A stretch of DNA of 5,331 nt from positions 1 through 5,331 of the forward strand of contig CAITZE010000278.1 of the NCBI GenBank assembly GCA_903896775.1, written 5' to 3'. The stretch's first letter is position 1. Every line of letters starts with the position of its first letter. Positions 1 through 3,918 of this stretch are shown piece by piece. A model generated the notes under the pieces. The model ran no database searches and was not told the origin of the DNA. It saw nothing but the letters and a program-made list of their open reading frames with translations. The DNA comes from an uncultured bacterium (lineage in GTDB: Bacteria; Pseudomonadota; Alphaproteobacteria; Rhodospirillales; Rhodospirillaceae). The position numbers and the translations under genes were made by a program.

Positions 1-801
1 ACCCTCACCGCCTATGGCGATATGGATGTCTCGCGCCTGGATGAAAAGCCGCCGGGCCGCATGCCGGTGGATACACGCCTCATCAATCTCGAACGGCTCG
101 ATGAAATTGTCTCGGGCATCCAGCGCGCGGTGGCCAAAGGCGGCAAAGCCTATTGGGTTTGCCCATTGGTCGAAGAATCCGAGGTTATCGATCTCGCAGC
201 AGCCGAGGAACGTTTCGCGCACCTCAAAGCTATCATGGGAACTAAGGTTGCCCTGATCCACGGCAAGATGAAGCCCACCGAGAAAGACGCCGCGATGGAA
301 GCCTTCACGTCGCAAGGTGGTGCTCAGGTGCTTGTGGCAACCACAGTCATCGAAGTCGGTGTCGATGTGCCCGATGCAACCATTATGGTAATCGAACACG
401 CTGAGCGCTTTGGCCTTGCCCAACTTCACCAGCTGCGCGGACGCATCGGGCGCGGTGGCAAATCCGGCACCTGCCTTTTGCTTTATGTCGCACCGCTCAC
501 CGAAACCGCAAAAGCACGCCTTGAGATCATGCGCGATACCGAAGATGGCTTTATCATCGCCGAGAAGGATTTGGAATTGCGCGGTGGCGGCGAAGTACTT
601 GGCACGCGCCAAAGCGGCTTACCGGAATTCAAGATGGCTGATCTTATGGCGCACGGTGAATTGCTCGCCGCGGCCCGCGACGACGCCAAACTCATCATTG
701 CGCGCGATGCCAATCTGGAAACACCGCGCGGCGAAGCGTTGAGGACTCTGCTATATCTGTTCGAACAGGACGATGCGGTCAGGACTCTACGATCCGGCTA
801 A
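1..801 (+). CDS. recG: ATP-dependent DNA helicase RecG, C-terminal part (partial, 5' end outside window)
   Basis: RecG is a superfamily 2 DNA helicase that remodels stalled replication forks and branch-migrates Holliday junctions. The frame is open from base 1 (first residues TLTAYGDMDVS, the helicase motif III region) to TAA at 799-801, giving 266 residues of a protein usually near 690. The N-terminal wedge domain and Walker motifs I and II lie outside the window. Visible in the fragment are the motif IV region (KAYWVCPLVEES, about 50-61), motif V (VLVATTVIEVGVDVP, about 110-124), motif VI (QLHQLRGRIGRG, about 141-152) and the RecG-specific TRG region (GFIIAEKDLELRG then GEVLGTRQSG, about 183-206). 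The end (LLYLFEQDDAVRTLRSG) is a normal RecG C-terminus, so the gene is cut only by the window edge. Its last 15 bases overlap the end of the convergent DUF502 gene. The ATG codons at 14 and 22 are not its start. Confidence 0.97.
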   Translation, partial: TLTAYGDMDVSRLDEKPPGRMPVDTRLINLERLDEIVSGIQRAVAKGGKAYWVCPLVEESEVIDLAAAEERFAHLKAIMGTKVALIHGKMKPTEKDAAMEAFTSQGGAQVLVATTVIEVGVDVPDATIMVIEHAERFGLAQLHQLRGRIGRGGKSGTCLLLYVAPLTETAKARLEIMRDTEDGFIIAEKDLELRGGGEVLGTRQSGLPEFKMADLMAHGELLAAARDDAKLIIARDANLETPRGEALRTLLYLFEQDDAVRTLRSG

Positions 802-1476
802 CTTCGCCTTCACCGGCGGCACCACGATCCCGCCTGAAACCACCATCTTCAGACACTCTTCCACCGTCATCTCAAGCGTGATCATGTCGCAGCGCGGCAC
901 GAACACCAGATAGCCTGAGGTAAACGACATCGTGGGAATGAATACACTGAACAATTCTTCCGGCGCTTTGTTCTGAATCTCCGGCGCGGATTTGGCGATC
1001 ACAAGACCCAGCGCCCACATTTCTTTGCGCGGATACTCCACCAGCACCACCTCTCGGAACGATTGGGTCTGTTTAGAGAATACGGTTTCGAATATCTGTT
1101 TGACCGCCGAGTAAAAACTGCGAACGATCGGGAGCCGCGCAACAATGCGCTCGCCGAGGCGGATCATCATCCGGCCGAGGAAGTTGGCGGTGAGGAAGCC
1201 GAGCAGAGTCAGAACCACAACCAGGATCACGATGCCCAGGCCGGGAACGGCAAAGGGTAAGTAGGTGTTTGGGTTGTAGCGCGCCGGAATCACGCTGGTC
1301 ACAGCAGTATCGATGTAGTTCACCACCAGATAGGCGACATACAATGTGATGCCGATAGGCGCGGTCAGCAGCAGGCCCGCAAGGAAGTAATTGCGGAGGC
1401 GTATACGCAACGAGCGCCGCCAGGGAATATTGACGGGCTGCGCGGGAAGCGGCGGTGGTGATACGGGATCAGTCAT
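787..1476 (-). CDS. DUF502 family membrane protein
   Basis: A 229-residue protein of the DUF502 family, inner-membrane proteins of unknown function. After a proline-rich N-terminus (VSPPPLPAQP) and a basic stretch (RRSLRIRLRN) comes a first transmembrane helix at about 31-52 (FLAGLLLTAPIGITLYVAYL). A second lies at about 78-100 (PGLGIVILVVVLTLLGFLTA). The soluble C-terminal half carries family hallmarks: RLPIVRSFYSAVKQIFETVF (about 114-133), VLVEYPRKEMWALGLVI (about 144-160), IPTMSFTSGYLVFVP (about 180-194) and the closing MVVSGGIVVPP. I chose ATG at 1476. An in-frame TTG at 1521 would add 15 residues and overlap the divergent Nudix gene. Neither start has a clear ribosome binding site, and the family normally begins close to the basic segment. 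The stop is TAG at 787-789, inside the end of recG. DUF502 genes often sit next to recG in alphaproteobacteria; this is from memory. Confidence 0.93.
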   Translation of the reverse strand: MTDPVSPPPLPAQPVNIPWRRSLRIRLRNYFLAGLLLTAPIGITLYVAYLVVNYIDTAVTSVIPARYNPNTYLPFAVPGLGIVILVVVLTLLGFLTANFLGRMMIRLGERIVARLPIVRSFYSAVKQIFETVFSKQTQSFREVVLVEYPRKEMWALGLVIAKSAPEIQNKAPEELFSVFIPTMSFTSGYLVFVPRCDMITLEMTVEECLKMVVSGGIVVPPVKAKLAGS

Positions 1477-1513
1477 GGCATCATCATGACAATTCAGCGA
1501 GGCCGCCGCCACT

Positions 1514-1966
1514 ATGAACAACGATCATCACGACCAATCCGTCCGCAAACCCACCGTCGGTGTGGGGGTTGTCGTATTACGGCCCGGTCAAGCCGGGCTT
1601 GAAGTCCTTTTGATCAAGCGCGGCAGGCCGCCACGTCAAGGTGAATGGAGCATGCCGGGCGGCAAGCAGGAATGGGGCGAAACCCTTCACCAAGCCGCCC
1701 ATCGTGAAGTGCTGGAGGAAACCGGCGTCATCATCACCGGCTTGAAGCTCATCGATGTGGTCGATGGCCTCTTTCGGGAGTCTGGGGGCGCTGTTACTAG
1801 TCATCTTACTTTGGTGGACTACCGCGCCGATTGGGTGAGCGGCGCGCCCCGCGCCGGGGACGACGCAGCGGAGGCCCGTTGGGTGCCTGTGGCGGACTTG
1901 GCCCCTTATAAACTCTGGTCCGAGACGGCCCGCATCATCGCTGCCGGCGCCGCCCTGCACCCGTAA
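1514..1966 (+). CDS. Nudix hydrolase (COG1051, ADP-ribose pyrophosphatase-like)
   Basis: A 150-residue cytoplasmic Nudix hydrolase, a family that cleaves nucleoside diphosphates linked to another group. The Nudix box is complete at residues 50-72: G50, E56, R64-E65, E68-E69 and G71 all fit the G-x5-E-x7-RE-U-x-EE-x-G-U pattern, so Mg-dependent catalysis should be intact. Before it, the strand PTVGVGVVVL and the segment EVLLIKRGRPPRQGEWSMPGG are typical of small single-domain Nudix proteins. After it, SHLTLVDYRADW and AEARWVPVADL complete the fold. The overall look is that of the COG1051 group, but the substrate cannot be read from the sequence; an NADH- or dNTP-type substrate is possible. The start is ATG 1514, with a weak GAGG at 1499-1502. 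The gene diverges from the DUF502 gene across 37 bases and is followed on the same strand by the ferredoxin gene 42 bases later. Confidence 0.93.
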   Translation: MNNDHHDQSVRKPTVGVGVVVLRPGQAGLEVLLIKRGRPPRQGEWSMPGGKQEWGETLHQAAHREVLEETGVIITGLKLIDVVDGLFRESGGAVTSHLTLVDYRADWVSGAPRAGDDAAEARWVPVADLAPYKLWSETARIIAAGAALHP

Positions 1967-1980
1967 CCCGCATTGCAGGG
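1953..1980 (+). other. 7-bp perfect inverted repeat across the Nudix stop codon
   Basis: CCCTGCA at 1953-1959 is perfectly complementary to TGCAGGG at 1974-1980, with a 14-base loop that contains the TAA stop of the Nudix gene. A G-U pair (1952 with 1981) could extend the stem. Only a broken T-run (TCTTTCCC) follows, so this is at best a weak terminator or an RNA processing or attenuation hairpin between the Nudix and ferredoxin genes. Confidence 0.4.
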
Positions 1981-2002
1981 TCTTTCCCGGCACCTTACAT
2001 TC

Positions 2003-2007
2003 AGGGG
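2003..2007 (+). promoter_or_regulatory. AGGGG Shine-Dalgarno-like motif abutting the ferredoxin ATG
   Basis: AGGGG ends one base before the ATG at 2009, too close for normal ribosome binding (usually 5-10 bases). It is either non-functional or a sign that the real start differs. It is listed because it bears on the choice of ferredoxin start. Confidence 0.25.
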
Positions 2008-2008
2008 C

Positions 2009-2362
2009 ATGATCGAGGGCGACTGGATTCCCACCACAAAGCCGCTGTTTACGGTGCGCGTTTGCATCAATAAGCGGTTGAATACCGACCGCCTGCCCTC
2101 CTGCGGTGGGCGCGGCAGCCGTGGCTTGGCCGATGCGTTGGAGCGCATGATCCTGGCCGAACGTATTCCTGCCAGCATCACGCGCGGGCCATGCATGAAC
2201 AACTGCCTGCATGGCCCGAATTTGAAAATCCAAGGCGCAGACTACTTCAATCTCGAAGGCGATATTTCCGACGTGCGCATTGAGGAGATTATGGTGGCGA
2301 TCCGTGCTGAAGCCGAACGCCGCAAAAGCCTGCCTGCAGATGACGGAGCGGTTGTCCCGTGA
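2009..2362 (+). CDS. Thioredoxin-like [2Fe-2S] ferredoxin
   Basis: A 117-residue (2Fe-2S) ferredoxin-domain protein of the thioredoxin-like type, a family of small soluble electron carriers. Four cysteines have the family spacing: C19 and C32 (13 apart, in VCINK and PSCGGRGS), then C62 and C66 in PCMNNCLHGP. The C-x12-C and C-x3-C spacing matches the Aquifex thioredoxin-like ferredoxin as I remember it, so a [2Fe-2S] cluster is expected. The segment RGSRGLADAL after C32 is the usual first helix. The tail (IEEIMVAIRAEAERRK) is helical and charged. I chose ATG 2009 although its Shine-Dalgarno-like AGGGG is only one base away. An in-frame TTG at 1973 would add 12 residues but lies in a hairpin arm without a ribosome binding site. 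It follows the Nudix gene on the same strand and ends in TGA at 2360-2362, overlapping the GTG of the next small ORF. Its redox partner is unknown. Confidence 0.9.
   Translation: MIEGDWIPTTKPLFTVRVCINKRLNTDRLPSCGGRGSRGLADALERMILAERIPASITRGPCMNNCLHGPNLKIQGADYFNLEGDISDVRIEEIMVAIRAEAERRKSLPADDGAVVP
2345..2348 (+). promoter_or_regulatory. Ribosome binding site of the 46-residue ORF
   Basis: GGAG lies inside the 3' end of the ferredoxin gene, 10 bases before GTG 2359. It is the main support for the GTG start of the small downstream ORF. Confidence 0.5.
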
Positions 2363-2499
2363 CCGTGCTGTTGACGGTTTCGGCTATTGCTATCATCGCA
2401 ATTGTTGGATTGGCGTTGGCGCTTCCCTGCCCGGCTTGCCGCCTGCGACGAGAACGTATGCGCCAAGCCTACGAACGTTGGCGCGCAACACAGCGTTAG
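2359..2499 (+). CDS. Small single-pass membrane peptide with CPAC motif (46 aa)
   Basis: I do not recognise this protein. The ORF begins at GTG 2359, whose last two bases plus the next A form the TGA stop of the ferredoxin gene, and ends at TAG 2497-2499. The GTGA overlap and the GGAG 10 bases upstream suggest translational coupling to the ferredoxin. The product starts with one hydrophobic helix (residues 3-23, LLTVSAIAIIAIVGLALAL), followed at once by a CPAC motif (C24, C27). It ends in a strongly basic tail (RLRRERMRQAYERWRATQR) that could form an amphipathic helix. By the positive-inside rule the tail and the CPAC motif would face the cytoplasm, with the N-terminus outside; this is inference. 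A two-cysteine motif beside the membrane next to a ferredoxin gene hints at a redox, metal-binding or anchoring role, but nothing proves it. The regular hydrophobic-then-basic layout argues against chance. Its stop overlaps that of the opposite-strand 63-residue ORF by 3 bases. Confidence 0.6.
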   Translation: MTVLLTVSAIAIIAIVGLALALPCPACRLRRERMRQAYERWRATQR

Positions 2500-2687
2500 T
2501 GGATCAGCCTCATCACAGGATCGAGCATCTGTAAGGCGTAAAACTTCATCAGCGGCCACTGCGCATAAGGCCAGATAAACGCATTGATCATGGCTTTGCT
2601 CATCAGCACGTGATTGAACATATCGCGCACAAAAAACAGAATGCCGACGATGCAGTAGAACGCCTGCAGCAGGACGAGCTTACCCAC
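2496..2687 (-). CDS. Small hydrophobic membrane protein, hypothetical (63 aa)
   Basis: I do not recognise this protein. It starts at GTG 2687 and stops at TAA (2496-2498). Upstream the frame is open to the DUF4340 stop codon without another ATG, GTG or TTG, so GTG 2687 is the only normal full-length start. A GGGGGA motif six bases before it (2694-2699) is a fair ribosome binding site. The product has one clear hydrophobic helix (residues 3-20, KLVLLQAFYCIVGILFFV) and a second, aromatic- and methionine-rich semi-hydrophobic segment (about 29-50, including INAFIWPYAQWPLMKF). It is rich in Met, Phe, Tyr and Trp, as membrane proteins are. It lies 84 bases after the DUF4340 gene on the same strand and may be the last gene of that operon, unless the weak terminator-like structure at 2739-2772 separates them. 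It could still be a chance ORF, since short hydrophobic ORFs do occur opposite intergenic DNA. Confidence 0.5.
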   Translation of the reverse strand: MGKLVLLQAFYCIVGILFFVRDMFNHVLMSKAMINAFIWPYAQWPLMKFYALQMLDPVMRLIH

Positions 2688-2693
2688 GATTGA

Positions 2694-2699
2694 TCCCCC
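2694..2699 (-). promoter_or_regulatory. Ribosome binding site of the 63-residue ORF, partly inside a hairpin
   Basis: Read on the minus strand, GGGGGA sits six bases before GTG 2687. Its first two G residues (2698-2699) belong to the 3' arm of the imperfect hairpin at 2698-2723, so folding could partly mask it. Confidence 0.4.
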
Positions 2700-2723
2700 A
2701 TCACCTTGATCGAGGAATGATGG
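2698..2723 (-). other. Imperfect hairpin in front of the 63-residue ORF
   Basis: CCATCA (2698-2703) pairs with TGATGG (2718-2723). Inside it, CCT (2704-2706) pairs with AGG (2713-2715), leaving a two-base AA bulge and a six-base loop. In the minus-strand transcript it would form just before, and overlap, the ribosome binding site. There is no U-run, so it does not look like a terminator. Confidence 0.3.
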
Positions 2724-2738
2724 TGAACTGGCAGCTCG

Positions 2739-2772
2739 AAAAAAACCAGCTATGATAGGCAGTAAGCTTTTT
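2739..2772 (-). terminator. Weak AT-rich terminator-like stem after the DUF4340 gene
   Basis: On the minus strand AAAAAGCT (2772-2765) can pair with AGCT (2751-2748) plus the T-run after it, with a two-base GG bulge at 2747-2746. The seven-T run at 2745-2739 ends the structure. The stem has few GC pairs and the T-run takes part in it, so termination would be weak. It starts at the last base of the DUF4340 stop codon. Confidence 0.3.
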
Positions 2773-3899
2773 CAACCGCCAGATGCAGGCATCACAGGCA
2801 TCATCCCCGGCATCGCAGGCGTTGACTGCTTTTTGAGAAGATCCGCCATATGCTTTTTGAGCGGCGATATCTGGAATTCTGGCACCTGAAATACCCAGCC
2901 ATCGGTCCGCGCGTTCAGATCGTTGATGACCTTATTCCAGTCGGTTCTGAGATCGACAACACCGGAATCACCAGGCTTGGGCGTGCCGTTGCTGTTCGCA
3001 GCCGGCGGAATACCTTTAAGCTTAATCCAATCCTGGCCGTCGATATCAGCGATTTCTACGGTGACCTGGAATCCGGTCTGGCCTTCGATAACGGCCGTAG
3101 TGATCTTATCTTTAGGGAACGGTTTATCGGCGGCGGGGGCAACTTCTTCCAGGCTCATGCCTGACAAGACAGTTGCATATTCTGCCGTTGTGTTCGGCGG
3201 CGGCGGCGTTGCGCCTTTCGGCAGATTCTCAACGACCATATCCGCCGCACCGGGTGACCCACGGCCAACGACAACTTTATCGCCGTTAGGATGAGTCACT
3301 GTCACGCTCTTTACGATAGCGGGATTGATGTCGGCGATAGTCCCTTGCAGCCAATAGCTCATAGCCGTCTCAGGCGTGAATTCGCCGGTCGCAAGCCACA
3401 CCTGTGGATCGCCACCCAACCGAATGTAAGTATTGCTGGTTTGCGTGCCCATGTTGTACTGGCGTTTGCCGACGATCACATTGGCAAGCTCTTTGCCAGC
3501 ATTGTCTAGCAGCGTGATCTGACGACCCTGTGCATTTTTGCCGGTGGGGTCTTCGACCTCAAGACGCGAGTAGCGGTCAGGTTGCTTGGTCTTGCCTTCG
3601 ATCTTGACCATGCGTGCCAACGTGACAATGAGCTGATTCACTTTCTCGCTGTCGGCCAGATAATTCGAGCGTTCGCGCGCGTGCCACAGCTTGCCGTCCC
3701 AATCTAGCGAAACGGTCTCGTTGCCATGCCGGATGACAATGGTCTTCAGACGATCGGCGTCTTTAACCAAGTTCGGGAACGCCAACGCGCCTTGTTTGTC
3801 AGAAGCTTCAAACTGCGGCTGAGTGAGAACCGACGTGACGGCCAGGATCAGAGCAATGGCAGCCGCCGCGCACAGGGCCATAAAAGATTTCTTGGACAT
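2772..3899 (-). CDS. DUF4340 domain-containing protein
   Basis: A 375-residue protein of the DUF4340 family. The function is unknown, but these genes commonly follow GldG-family genes in ABC-transporter operons. Residues 1-26 are a short basic start and one hydrophobic helix (MALCAAAAIALILAVTSVLT), a signal anchor or uncleaved signal sequence, so the bulk should lie outside the cytoplasm. The body shows the family's beta-rich pattern: LKTIVIRHGNETVSLDWDGK with LWHA (about 51-74), ITLLDNAGKELANVIVGKR (about 128-146), TYIRLGGDPQVWLATGEF (about 157-174) and SYWLQGTIADINP (about 181-193). A PPPP run (232-235) marks a linker. The C-terminus is rich in Pro and Met (PAMPGMMPVMPASGG). The ATG at 3899 has a good GGGGAGA site eight bases upstream. 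The gene begins 19 bases after the stop of the GldG-family gene, so the two are almost certainly cotranscribed. It may form a membrane-attached complex with GldG and the ABC subunits; this is inference. Confidence 0.9.
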   Translation of the reverse strand: MSKKSFMALCAAAAIALILAVTSVLTQPQFEASDKQGALAFPNLVKDADRLKTIVIRHGNETVSLDWDGKLWHARERSNYLADSEKVNQLIVTLARMVKIEGKTKQPDRYSRLEVEDPTGKNAQGRQITLLDNAGKELANVIVGKRQYNMGTQTSNTYIRLGGDPQVWLATGEFTPETAMSYWLQGTIADINPAIVKSVTVTHPNGDKVVVGRGSPGAADMVVENLPKGATPPPPNTTAEYATVLSGMSLEEVAPAADKPFPKDKITTAVIEGQTGFQVTVEIADIDGQDWIKLKGIPPAANSNGTPKPGDSGVVDLRTDWNKVINDLNARTDGWVFQVPEFQISPLKKHMADLLKKQSTPAMPGMMPVMPASGG

Positions 3900-3907
3900 A
3901 TTCTAAG

Positions 3908-3914
3908 TCTCCCC
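3908..3914 (-). promoter_or_regulatory. Ribosome binding site of the DUF4340 gene
   Basis: On the minus strand GGGGAGA lies eight bases before ATG 3899, within the short gap after the GldG-family stop codon. It confirms the chosen start. Confidence 0.7.
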
Positions 3915-3918
3915 GCGC

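Noticed and set aside
574..609. Gly instead of Pro in the RecG TRG region (LRGGGE rather than LRGPGE)
   Set aside because: The flanking GEVLGTRQSG is intact, and as I recall non-proline residues occur here in other alphaproteobacterial RecG proteins, so it is probably lineage variation.
742..788. AGGACTCT repeated at 742-749 and 781-788 near the recG end
   Set aside because: Both copies are in frame and encode Arg-Thr-Leu in a normal RecG C-terminus, so it looks like chance codon use.
1577..2233. A 218-residue minus-strand ORF opposite the Nudix and ferredoxin genes
   Set aside because: It lies antisense to two genes with clear family motifs, has a low-complexity Gly/Ala/Arg/His composition, and shows no recognisable domain.
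2242..2578. Overlapping ORFs on both strands across the ferredoxin end and the small-ORF region
   Set aside because: The 105-residue minus-strand and the 84- and 63-residue plus-strand frames have Ser/Arg/Ala-rich, non-protein-like composition and conflict with the ferredoxin and the coupled 46-residue ORF.
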